Shown here piece after piece: positions 8,041 through 17,000 of a stretch of 64,000 nt of DNA. The notes under the pieces are model-generated. The model was not told the origin of the DNA. It saw nothing but the letters and a program-made list of their open reading frames with translations, and did not search any database. The translations under genes were made by a program, and so were the position numbers. The stretch comes from Firmicutes bacterium OM04-13BH (GTDB lineage: Bacteria; Bacillota; Clostridia; Lachnospirales; Lachnospiraceae), in NCBI GenBank assembly GCA_003481745.1, contig QULP01000006.1:124001-188000 (forward strand), read 5' to 3'. How positions within the stretch are numbered: position 1 is the stretch's first letter; every line of letters begins with the position of its first letter.

Positions 8041-8802
8041 CTACTGTAAGCTGATACTGTTTCCGTCTTCTGAGACTGTCACATCAATCCCCCATGCACT
8101 CTTGATTGCATCCTGTGCATTGTGGGTCTGTACGGCATCGGCTTCTGCATCAATCGTAAAATGATATCCATCGTATTCATAAATGGTTTTGATGGTCTTC
8201 TTTCCATCTTCTTCGGAAACTACCTGTTCCTTTACCTTTGTTCCGATAGAAGGGTCAACTGTTAATGTATCACTAATTGCCGGAGCGCTTTCTCCTGCCG
8301 GCAAAAGCCTGGTATAATAAAGTACGGTACGCTCTCTTGTTGTTGCACTCTCATCAATCACCCAGCCATTGTCTGTGAGCAGATTTAAATCAATCAAATC
8401 CGGAGAAAGTCTGGTATTTTTATTTCCGTCTGCGTCAGTCCAGCTCTTTGTAAGAATGACCCTTACAAATGTATCAATCGAGCCGCTGTTTTGTACGGTT
8501 AAGGCTTCATCGTAAGCTTTTCCAAGCGCAAATTTCTCATCTTTTCCAACCAGATTTTTAAGAAGTTCTCCATGTTCTTCCATCCACTGATTATCCTTGT
8601 CGTAATCTCTTTTACTGATTATTTCACCATTTTCTAGAAGGCTGATACCAATCTTTGAAACCTCTGCCTGCACTGCATAATTCTCACTGTAATAAGTCAG
8701 TGCCGCTCTTGTACTTCCCACGGTACTGCCAAGAATTAAAAATCCGGCCACCGCAAACAGGAAAACGGGCTTTACAGAAAAGGATTTTTTCTTCTTTTTC
8801 AT
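8041..8802 (-). CDS. TasA/CalY-like fibre protein with SipW-type signal peptide
   Basis: 253-aa secreted protein. The N-terminus VAGFLILGSTVGSTRAALTY is the form of signal peptide cut by SipW in the CalY/TasA family, followed by an all-beta domain containing the typical VQNSGSIDTFVRVILTKSW stretch. TasA-family proteins form biofilm fibres. Its ATG overlaps the stop of the gene before it (TAATG), so the two are translationally coupled, probably in fixed ratio. No sortase motif, which fits non-covalent or fibre-integrated retention. Confidence 0.78.
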   Translation of the reverse strand: MKKKKKSFSVKPVFLFAVAGFLILGSTVGSTRAALTYYSENYAVQAEVSKIGISLLENGEIISKRDYDKDNQWMEEHGELLKNLVGKDEKFALGKAYDEALTVQNSGSIDTFVRVILTKSWTDADGNKNTRLSPDLIDLNLLTDNGWVIDESATTRERTVLYYTRLLPAGESAPAISDTLTVDPSIGTKVKEQVVSEEDGKKTIKTIYEYDGYHFTIDAEADAVQTHNAQDAIKSAWGIDVTVSEDGNSISLQ

Positions 8803-9320
8803 TACTCACCCACCTCCTCAGTCTGCGCAACATCTGCTTTCTTTGTCCAGTCTGCACTTGGATTTCCCTCTGCATCTAAGATAACAGGTGTACATTCCGA
8901 AACAACAATTACATTAAAATCCTTTGGAAGGTTCATGTTACTGATTTTTACCAATAATTCTTCGCTCTTTGCCCCAGGAGCTATAACATCAGAATAATAA
9001 TAATATCCGTCATCTCCCGGCGTCCATTTTCCACTCTCATCAGAGTAGACCAGTCCTTCCTGATACTGGCTTCCGGCAAATACTTTTACTCTTACATAAC
9101 ATTCGTAATCACCGGTATTTTCAATTTTGATATGCTTCGTCCAATCACTGACCTCTTCATCCGGAATAACCTCGGTAAATCCAAGACTTAATTCCTGTCC
9201 ACCCTGTGCTGTTACATAAGTGGTAAAGTAAGCCATGGCACTTCCTACAGAAAGCCCTGCGGTAAGTGTAAGAGCTGCAGCAGTCAGACAAAGCGTTTTC
9301 TTATTCAACTTTTTCTTCAT
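8802..9320 (-). CDS. Small TasA/CalY-like protein with SipW-type signal peptide
   Basis: 172-aa secreted protein. Signal sequence LTAGLSVGSAMAYFTTYVTA matches the SipW-dependent class, in which the mature protein starts shortly after a G-S/T-A-A/Y-F pattern. The mature domain includes KHIKIENTGDYECYVRVKVF, the strand pattern seen in TasA/CalY proteins. Coupled to the following gene by a one-base overlap. GGAGGGG lies 7 nt before the ATG. Likely client of the SipW peptidase at the end of the operon and a fibre subunit or minor component. Confidence 0.78.
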   Translation of the reverse strand: MKKKLNKKTLCLTAAALTLTAGLSVGSAMAYFTTYVTAQGGQELSLGFTEVIPDEEVSDWTKHIKIENTGDYECYVRVKVFAGSQYQEGLVYSDESGKWTPGDDGYYYYSDVIAPGAKSEELLVKISNMNLPKDFNVIVVSECTPVILDAEGNPSADWTKKADVAQTEEVGE

Positions 9321-9336
9321 TGCTTAACCCCTCCCC

Positions 9337-10353
9337 TTATTCCTGTGCCTGTGTACTGTCCGTTTGCTGTTCCCAGTCCCAGACACCATCTTCGGCTGAC
9401 TGTTTCTGGTCATCTGCTGTTTCCTCATTTGGAGTAAATTCAAAATGATTAACAACACTTGAACCTCCATTTAATTTACCATCATACTGATTTTCAAATG
9501 CTGTGGAAACCATTTCATCCGCTACGATTTGAGTGGTCTGCTCTGCCTCTCCTGTTGCCTCATAACTTGAACCACTGTAAACTTCGGTTACCGTTATATT
9601 TGCGCCCGCCGGAAGTTCCTTTATCACAACACTCTTTGTGCCTGTTCCATCAAATACCATGGAAACTACATCACTGTAAACGATTTCTCCATTTACTTTC
9701 GCTTCAATATCAAATACAAACGAAGCACCTTTCATTGTCTCATTATAAGAAGTTAAAGTTTTATCGATTTCAAGGTCACCATATCGTTCCTGTTGGTCTG
9801 GTTTTAATCCTGTTGATGTATCATAAAGCCACTCGTCGCTTCCGGTTACATAATACTGATTATTCGGCAGGGAAATCAGATACGGTGTAAAACTGTAAAT
9901 ATAATATGGAGACTGCACTTCTTCTGCCTCTACCAGATACATTCCGACTGAAAGCCCATCCACACTGCCCTTTCCTCCAATCAGATTATCAGAAGCTGTT
10001 GGCTTTGTCTGGTTTTCTTCTACCACCTTCACTGCACTCTTGGCTTTCTCTTCCCATTCTTGTGCTGTTGTCTTACTGCTGATGGAATCCAGCTTCAAAT
10101 CCTCAAATCCGGCTAAGGTCTGATACTCTCCATATTGATTCACATCTGCTACCTTATACATGCGAACCGGAATTGTCATATTCTCCCCTGAAAGTTCCGG
10201 ATAAACCGCATCCATCTCAAATTTCACAGAACACTGCCGGTCAGTTTCAATACTGATAGCAGCCTGAACTTTGGACATTACTACGGTGGAAAGTGTCAAC
10301 ACCAGAGCCAGAGCCAATGCGCTTCCTTTTTTTAGTTTTTTCTTCATCTTCAC
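9337..10353 (-). CDS. Pilin-like secreted protein lacking a sortase motif
   Basis: 338-aa secreted protein with signal peptide (LALALVLTLSTVVMSKVQA), an N-terminal pilin-type beta domain (MYKVADVNQYGEYQT and SVGMYLVEAE, the pattern of SpaA-type pilins) and a second Cna-B/DUF5979-like domain from about residue 195 (GDLEIDKTLTSYNETMKG). The C-terminus is acidic and Gln-rich and ends without LPXTG or membrane helix. It may have lost its anchor, be assembled non-covalently, or need a partner. GTG at 10353 or ATG at 10347 could start; GGAGG sits just upstream. Followed by a TTCTTTCTTG-type tandem repeat. Confidence 0.7.
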   Translation of the reverse strand: MKMKKKLKKGSALALALVLTLSTVVMSKVQAAISIETDRQCSVKFEMDAVYPELSGENMTIPVRMYKVADVNQYGEYQTLAGFEDLKLDSISSKTTAQEWEEKAKSAVKVVEENQTKPTASDNLIGGKGSVDGLSVGMYLVEAEEVQSPYYIYSFTPYLISLPNNQYYVTGSDEWLYDTSTGLKPDQQERYGDLEIDKTLTSYNETMKGASFVFDIEAKVNGEIVYSDVVSMVFDGTGTKSVVIKELPAGANITVTEVYSGSSYEATGEAEQTTQIVADEMVSTAFENQYDGKLNGGSSVVNHFEFTPNEETADDQKQSAEDGVWDWEQQTDSTQAQE

Positions 10354-10401
10354 ATTTCCTCCCCTCTGATAACAGATAAGTAACTATCCTGTACTGAAAA
10401 G

Positions 10402-10450
10402 TCTTTCTTGTTCTTTCTTGTTCTTTCTTATTCTTTTTTATTCTTTTTTG
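10402..10450. repeat. Short tandem repeat at the sortase 3' end
   Basis: About four copies of a ten-base TTCTTTCTT(G/A) unit, decaying into TTCTTTTTTA, between the pilin-like gene and the sortase stop codon. On the coding strand it gives KKKHKKE at the sortase C-terminus. Confidence 0.6.
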
Positions 10451-11313
10451 TGTTTCTTCTTTCCAGGTTTAATCAGGAACTTCATCAAAAGTATTACAAG
10501 TAAAGTTACCGATAATCCAAGTATCAGATAAATCATGTAGTAATTCTGAATTGATTTCAACATGGATTCTGCGGCTGTAGATTCTATCTCTTCCTCTCCG
10601 TTATACGGTACTCTTGTGCCACGAACTAAAAGTCTGTGAGAGTTTACACCGTACGGCGTACAGGTAAATAGCGTTACATAATCCTGACCCTCTTCAATCT
10701 GGAGAGCCTTTTGAAGCGTCTCATTGTCATCCTTATCCACCATATCTAAAATCTGGTCAACCTGATAAGCAAGCGTTTCATCCAAAACGTGAATGTAAAA
10801 CATGTCTCCACGTTCTAACTGGTCAATATCCGTAAACAATCTGGCACTCGGCAGCCCCCTGTGCGCTGCCAGTACGCTGTGTGTGCTCTCCCCACCGATT
10901 GGAAGCTTGGTTCCATTTAAGTGACCGATTCCTGTCTGAAGCACATCATCTGCTGTTCCATGATAAATAGACAGCTTTACATTAATCTTTGGAATGGATA
11001 CATATCCCATGACACCGTCATTTCCCACATTTAAAATCTGCCAGTATTCGGTATTTTTAATATCGTCTCCATTTTCTCCAAAAACATCACCAAATATATT
11101 GTTATGGATAATCGTATCATTAAAAGCATTCGCTTTTTCCCATTCCTTTGTAAAATCCTCTTCTGCCATCTTTCCGATTAACTCTTCATAAGATGAAATC
11201 AATTGATTCTGCCGGTATGTATTCCACTGGTTAGAAACTGTTGGATAAATCAAGATTGCAAATCCAAGCAGGAACATTAAGCCAAACAAAATACCTGAAA
11301 TTTTTCTCTTCAT
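10438..11313 (-). CDS. Class C (pilus) sortase, second copy
   Basis: 291-aa membrane transpeptidase that joins pilin subunits through their LPXTG-type motifs. N-terminal helix (7-28), sortase core with the catalytic His in VLAAHRGLPSA and Cys in TLFTCTPYGVNSHRLLVRG, where the final Arg completes the triad, then a C-terminal helix (about 262-283) and KKHKKE tail, the two-helix topology typical of class C. It lies 9 nt from the second sortase gene. Having two pilus sortases suggests separate roles, such as backbone polymerisation and minor pilin addition. Confidence 0.93.
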   Translation of the reverse strand: MKRKISGILFGLMFLLGFAILIYPTVSNQWNTYRQNQLISSYEELIGKMAEEDFTKEWEKANAFNDTIIHNNIFGDVFGENGDDIKNTEYWQILNVGNDGVMGYVSIPKINVKLSIYHGTADDVLQTGIGHLNGTKLPIGGESTHSVLAAHRGLPSARLFTDIDQLERGDMFYIHVLDETLAYQVDQILDMVDKDDNETLQKALQIEEGQDYVTLFTCTPYGVNSHRLLVRGTRVPYNGEEEIESTAAESMLKSIQNYYMIYLILGLSVTLLVILLMKFLIKPGKKKHKKE

Positions 11314-11322
11314 AATACATCC

Positions 11323-12183
11323 CTACTGTTCCTTTGATTTTCTCTTTTTATCATAACAATAAAGTATAAGGATAAAGCCTCCTGTTACTGCCAGTCCGAT
11401 AACCACCCACAACCCATAATTAGTATGGAGACTGACTCCTCCAAGCGGTGTGGACACCTCTTCAATATCAGCTGTCTCGTAATCTACTCTGTGTCCTCGA
11501 ACCAGAAGTCTGTGGCTGTTCACTCCATAAGGAGTACAGGTAAGAAGTGTTACCAAATCTTTCTCTTCCTCTACTGCTAAATCATCCGTTTCTTTTGGTT
11601 CAACGACTGAAATTTTATCTACTTCATAGCAAAGCACGTCATCTAATATATAGAGAAGAAAATGGTCTCCCTCTTCGAGTTTATCAAGGTCTGTAAAAAG
11701 TGTAGCACTCGGAAGTCCTCTGTGTGCAGAAATTACTGCATGTGTTCCTTTGCCTCCAACCGGAAGTGAACTTCCTTCAAGATGACCGGCTGCTTTCTGA
11801 AGCACCTCGTCTTCTGTTGTATGATAAATAGGAATTTTAATATTAATCTTAGGCACTTCTATATATCCCATCATACCATCACCACTAAGGTTCAAACAAG
11901 AAAAATAATTAGAATTTTCTTCATCGGAAGCCTCTGCAACTGCAAAAGAATCCGGAAGAACGGATGGCTGAAGAGAATCATTATACGCATCGGCATTTTT
12001 CCATTCCTGCTCATAATTAATTTCTCCATCTTTTTCTTTCTGTGCGATTACTTCTTCATAACTGGATATCAGCTGCTTCTGCCTGTGATTGTTCCACTGA
12101 TTTGCAACCAAGGGATACAACAGCAAGGACAAACCGGCTAAAAATATAATTATAATCAATATCGTAGTAACTTTTTTCTTCAT
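11323..12183 (-). CDS. Class C (pilus) sortase, first copy
   Basis: 286-aa paralogue of the neighbouring sortase, with N-terminal helix (8-28), catalytic His in VISAHRGLPSA, Cys in TLLTCTPYGVNSHRLLVRG, and a C-terminal helix and Lys-rich tail. The start of both proteins is alike (YP..(A/S)NQWN..RQ.QLISSYEE), so they arose by tandem duplication. AAGGAGA precedes the ATG. It lies directly downstream of the backbone pilin and the partial terminator at 12231-12271, so it is probably expressed less than the pilin. Confidence 0.93.
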   Translation of the reverse strand: MKKKVTTILIIIIFLAGLSLLLYPLVANQWNNHRQKQLISSYEEVIAQKEKDGEINYEQEWKNADAYNDSLQPSVLPDSFAVAEASDEENSNYFSCLNLSGDGMMGYIEVPKINIKIPIYHTTEDEVLQKAAGHLEGSSLPVGGKGTHAVISAHRGLPSATLFTDLDKLEEGDHFLLYILDDVLCYEVDKISVVEPKETDDLAVEEEKDLVTLLTCTPYGVNSHRLLVRGHRVDYETADIEEVSTPLGGVSLHTNYGLWVVIGLAVTGGFILILYCYDKKRKSKEQ

Positions 12184-12230
12184 CCGGGCTCTCCTTATTG
12201 TTGTATTTTTTGTCAGGTTTCAATTTTCTG

Positions 12231-12271
12231 TGAAATGAAAAACCAAGGCGGGCGAGCCGCCCTGGTTTTTT
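12231..12271 (-). terminator. Hairpin terminator between backbone pilin and sortases
   Basis: Strong stem AACCAGGGCGG-CTCG-CCCGCCTTGGTT, then TTTC on the minus strand. Because the sortases follow with no visible promoter, it probably lets some transcripts through and so sets a high pilin to sortase ratio. Confidence 0.75.
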
Positions 12272-12319
12272 CACAAAATAGGCATTTCAATTGTTACTTA
12301 TTCTATTTCTTCTATTTCA

Positions 12320-13915
12320 TTATTTAGCAGATTTTTTGCGAGTTGCGAAGAATAAACCTGCTGCTGCAATCATAACTACACAACCACCGATTGTGAAGAT
12401 TGTAGTACCGATACCACCTGTGGATGGTAAGTTAGAAATCTTGGTGTTGACGATTTCAATTTTTTCAACTGTTCCAATTGCCGGTGTATCATCAGTTACT
12501 GTGAAAGTAGATCTTACAGTATGGTCGTCGCCGGAAATAGTAGCACCATTTACAGAAATAGACCAAGCTGTTAATTTACCTGTTGTTTCGTCGATTGTAG
12601 CATCGATTACGATTGTGTATACGGTATCATTTAATGTGTATCCGTTAGGAGCTTTTGTTTCTTTTAAGTAATAAGTACCGGCTTTAAGACCTGTCATGGT
12701 CATCTGGCCATTTGCATCTGTTACTACAACACCATTAAACTGTTTGTTTTCCGGATATGCTGTTCCATATACAGTTTCAAGATCGGCATCTGTGTATAAA
12801 GTAAATTCTGCGCCGGCAAGTTTTACTTTCTGTTCGCTGGAAGTTGTTCCAACTTTTGTGATGAGTTCATTTGTTAAAGAACCATCTGCTGTTCCGTCAA
12901 TATCAAATGTGTAAGTATAAGTTTTGTCGTTAGAAGAACCATCTTTGCCATCTACTTTAGAGTCTTTTGTAAAGTTTAAAGTAGCGTCGTTGACATTTGC
13001 TACACCATTTAATGCTGCATCCTGATTTACTGTTGCCGCATAAGTTACAACTAATGCTTTGCTCTGATACTGATTCAGTGTATATGCATTATTTACAACA
13101 AAATCAACTGTAATTTCATTCTTTGCTTCATTTACTGTTAATTTGTAATCTGTTCCTGCTGTTAATTCTTTACCGTCTGCTGTAACTTTCAGGCTGTTTT
13201 CTTTATAAGTTAAGCCGTTTAATTTATCCACGATGTTGAACTTCGGATAATTTCCACCGTAGTAAGGAATTGTTGTTGAAAGTTCATAATTTACTGTATC
13301 ACCAATGTTTACTGTGTTACCCTTAACTTTGTTTTCGCCTTCAACGATTTTTTTGTCTAAATCAGGAGTATCACTTACTTTAGCCCATGCATTTTCTGTA
13401 TCTGTAACATCTACTTCGTTGAAATCCATTGCTGTTTTTCCATCTTTGTTTTTGTATACTACAGAAACTACCAATGGATTATAAATTTTATTTTCAGCAC
13501 CTGAGATAACAACTAAATAAGAACCTACAGGAACTTCTGCTGTATAAGTGGTTCCATCTGTAGAAGTCATAGCATATTCTGTATCTGCAACTTTTGTCGC
13601 ATCGATAATGTCAGCGAGCTGATCAGAGTCTACAGTAATATCATCAGCAGTTACATCTTTAATAATAGTTGGATATAAAGATTCATATCCTGAGAACTTT
13701 CCGCCATTCTCATATTTTGCTTTGATAATCTGGTAAGCTTTTACTGTAACGCCAGTTTCTTCTACGCCCCTTACTGTAATTGTTCCTTTATCGGATGCTG
13801 TTCCTGTTGCTGCATTTCCTTCGGTTTTTCCATTCGCTGCAAATGTCGGAATACTCATAGCGAGTATCATTACCATTGCCAATACCATTGATAACATTTT
13901 TTTAAGTTTACTCAT
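12320..13915 (-). CDS. Isopeptide-forming backbone pilin (SpaA/FimA type)
   Basis: 531-aa secreted pilin. Signal peptide (MVLAMVMILAMSIPTFA), then an N-terminal pilin domain, a fimbrial isopeptide domain in the middle and a C-terminal Cna-B/SpaA domain with the E-box YYLKETKAPNGYTL (about 412-425). Sorting signal LPSTGG, hydrophobic helix and FFATRKKSAK tail. The KKIVEGENKVKG region around residues 190-200 is a candidate lysine for cross-linking. It is the likely shaft protein polymerised by the sortases downstream. AAGGAG precedes the ATG and a strong hairpin follows the stop codon. Confidence 0.93.
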   Translation of the reverse strand: MSKLKKMLSMVLAMVMILAMSIPTFAANGKTEGNAATGTASDKGTITVRGVEETGVTVKAYQIIKAKYENGGKFSGYESLYPTIIKDVTADDITVDSDQLADIIDATKVADTEYAMTSTDGTTYTAEVPVGSYLVVISGAENKIYNPLVVSVVYKNKDGKTAMDFNEVDVTDTENAWAKVSDTPDLDKKIVEGENKVKGNTVNIGDTVNYELSTTIPYYGGNYPKFNIVDKLNGLTYKENSLKVTADGKELTAGTDYKLTVNEAKNEITVDFVVNNAYTLNQYQSKALVVTYAATVNQDAALNGVANVNDATLNFTKDSKVDGKDGSSNDKTYTYTFDIDGTADGSLTNELITKVGTTSSEQKVKLAGAEFTLYTDADLETVYGTAYPENKQFNGVVVTDANGQMTMTGLKAGTYYLKETKAPNGYTLNDTVYTIVIDATIDETTGKLTAWSISVNGATISGDDHTVRSTFTVTDDTPAIGTVEKIEIVNTKISNLPSTGGIGTTIFTIGGCVVMIAAAGLFFATRKKSAK

Positions 13916-14031
13916 ACTCTCTCTCCTTTTCTTTCCAGGATTTCCCTTACTTAATTATTAGTTTCTCTTGTTACTTGGTTTCCCCTTTACTTTTGCGATT
14001 TGGAAGTCGCTGAAACCATAATCTCATTTTG

Positions 14032-17000
14032 TTATTTATTCAGCACCTCCTTGGATTTGTTTCTATATAAGATTAGTGCCGCAGCCATCATAAGCAATGC
14101 GCCTCCAATCGTATATCGATAAATACCAGAACCGCCGGTACTTGGAAGTTCGTATACCACCTGATTCTTGATTGTTAATACGTTCCTCTCATCCGTGGTC
14201 AAAAACCACATATCCGGTTCCTGAGTAAGTGGATTACCTGCCATATCTGTTAAAATAACCTCACCCTTTTCCTGCTTGAAGTAAATTTTATTGCCTAAAG
14301 GCAAGTAACCTGTTGGAGCTTTTGTTTCTTCAAGATAATATTCTCCCGGTTCTAACCCTTTGAGTTCTATCTCATTTGCTCCATTTTTAACGGTTAAAAC
14401 ATCTCCCAATTTTTGATAAGCGTTACCATTTTTCTTATATAACTGGAATTCTGCTCCATCTAATTTTAAGTCTGTATTATTTTCTGAGACTTTCATCAAA
14501 TCAAGGTCTGCTGTTTCTTCCTGATAGGTATTCGTAAGTTCTACTTCTGCATCCTGACCATCTGTCACTGTATAAGTACCTGTTGCAAACATTGCCCATT
14601 GTTTTGATTTATCAAAGTGCATAATATTTTCACCGTCGTAAGTAATTTCTCCGTCTCGGAATGTCAATGTAGAACTAATCTTATCCACTCCACTAAAGAA
14701 ATAACATTTCTCTAAAACTGCTTTTGGTGAAAATTTCATTCCATCTTTGCTGGAAATCAAATCAACAATTGCCATTCTTGCTTTGATACTTGCCGGCTGT
14801 CTGGTCCAAACAAAATATCCTTCATTTTGGGTTAATTTTGCAACAATTAAATTGACTTCTCCAACTTGATAATCCTGTGAGGAACATGTTGTTGCCTTCG
14901 TAGTTGAAGTATATTCAATTGTTGCCTGCTTAACTGTCACATCTGCACTGTCTCCATTTGAACCATTAATTGCTGGTGATACCTGATATCCATCTTTTTT
15001 ATAATTAGCCTCGACAACTCTGTAAGTTCCTGTTGAACAATTTTCCAGCTTCCATGTATAAGCCCAGGTTGTATCTTTCCCTGTCAGATTTTCGTCCAGC
15101 TTATCTGCATCCATTGTAAGCGTTCTTGTATCACTTCCATTTGTTACGGTTATCTGATACGCAGGATTTGCTTCTGCCAGTTCTCTGATTTGTTCTTTTG
15201 TTAAACCATTAAATCTCTTAGTCACTTCAATAAATGGAGCATCCGGCTCATCCAGTTCTTTTATTTTGTTTGCAATTGTTACTTGAGCGTCTTTTTTCAA
15301 TTCTATTTTTCCATCTGCAACTCTTTGCTCTTCTACATCTTCGTCTGCTGTTTTAATGTCCGACTTTTCACAATTGCTGACAGATTTTTCAGGCTCTAAA
15401 TATCTTGTTTTATCCAGATTCACTTCTTCTACCAGAAAACTTGTTTCAGAAAGAATCTGTGTAACAATTACTGTATAACCTGCAGGTATTCCAGTAACAA
15501 TTCCATTTGCATCTGTTTGGCCACAAACAACACTCTTACTGCCATTTGATTCCAATTCTCCATCTTTGTAGTAATAATAATTTCCTTCCCCATCTTTAAG
15601 ATAGTAATCACCCTTTGTATAAGGCACTAACGTTTGATTAGCCTCATTATTAGATAGTTGAATCTTAAATGAAAAGGTATCGTTTGTTACCTGTCCATCT
15701 CTCATCTGCTTTGTAATCCGAAGTTCACGGCTGTTATATGCAGAACAATTATTTACACAAACTACTGTCGGTCTTGCTTCTACTGTCTTTTTATCTGTTT
15801 TAACATCCGAAATCGTTCCACTAAGCTGTGCATTTTCATCAAATGCTTTATACTCAACGCCATTAATAATAACCTTATCATATTGCTGAGCATTCACTCC
15901 AACCTCTATTACATAATACTTTCGGTTAGCTTTCAGTCCGCTAAATATTGCTGACTCATCTGGTTTTAGATAAAATACCTTTTTATATGTCGTATCATTA
16001 AATGTTACATCCTGGAACTTAACTTTTTCTGTTGAATCTTTATACGTTGCACTGTCTAATAATTCATACTCGTCATCGTAATACGTTTCATTTCCTTTTG
16101 GATCTGTTGATTTAATTTTCTGTGCATAGACCTGGAAAGCAAATTTTACATTGCTGTATTTTTCTTTATCTGTGTTTTCCAGTTCTTTTCTAACTTCCAC
16201 CTGACCTTCCGGAATAACCTGAAGATTAAATTTCATGTGAAGATTAGATGCACCTGCACCACGTTCCATGTAGAACATTTTAAAGGAATGGAGAGTATAA
16301 TCTTTCAATGTGTCGCCATCAAAACATGCTTCTATTTCTTTATCACTGGTTTTACTCGTCCACTTATTTCCATTCGGAAGCTTTTTAGCATCTTTGAAAA
16401 GTTTTTTAATCGTTGTCTTATATTTTTTTGGTGTGCCTCCTTTAATACAATCATACCAGCTTACCTCTCCTGTATTAAAATTAATACTGCCGGAGTGAGC
16501 ATCATGAACACCACCAATATCAAGCACCAAGACGTCATCGATATAAATCCATAAGTCATCATCCCCATTGAATTCATATATCATCGGGTCTTTTTGACCA
16601 CTAACCTGTTTAGAAGCTACTTTACCATCTTTTGGCTGTAAAAAACTTGCGCCCATATACATCCCAAAGTAATAATTATTTCCATTTGTTTTATAAAGTG
16701 TTTTTCCTTTTGCACTATCTGAATCTGATAAAACACTACCATTTTCATCATATTCATTTTTATTAGTTGATACGTTTTGATTATTAATTGTGTTATACGG
16801 CATAAAGTTTCCACGTTTATAATAATACTGATTTTCATTACTTGGTGTACCCAGTGCATCGTATACAGTAAAATTTGTATTGTTTCCTAAATATGCATAA
16901 TTCTGAAAACTACTGTATTCATAATAACCTGTGCTGTTATAGATATCCTTTCGGAATAAATGATCTACTTCTGTTCCGCCACTAAAAAGACTCGCTAAAC

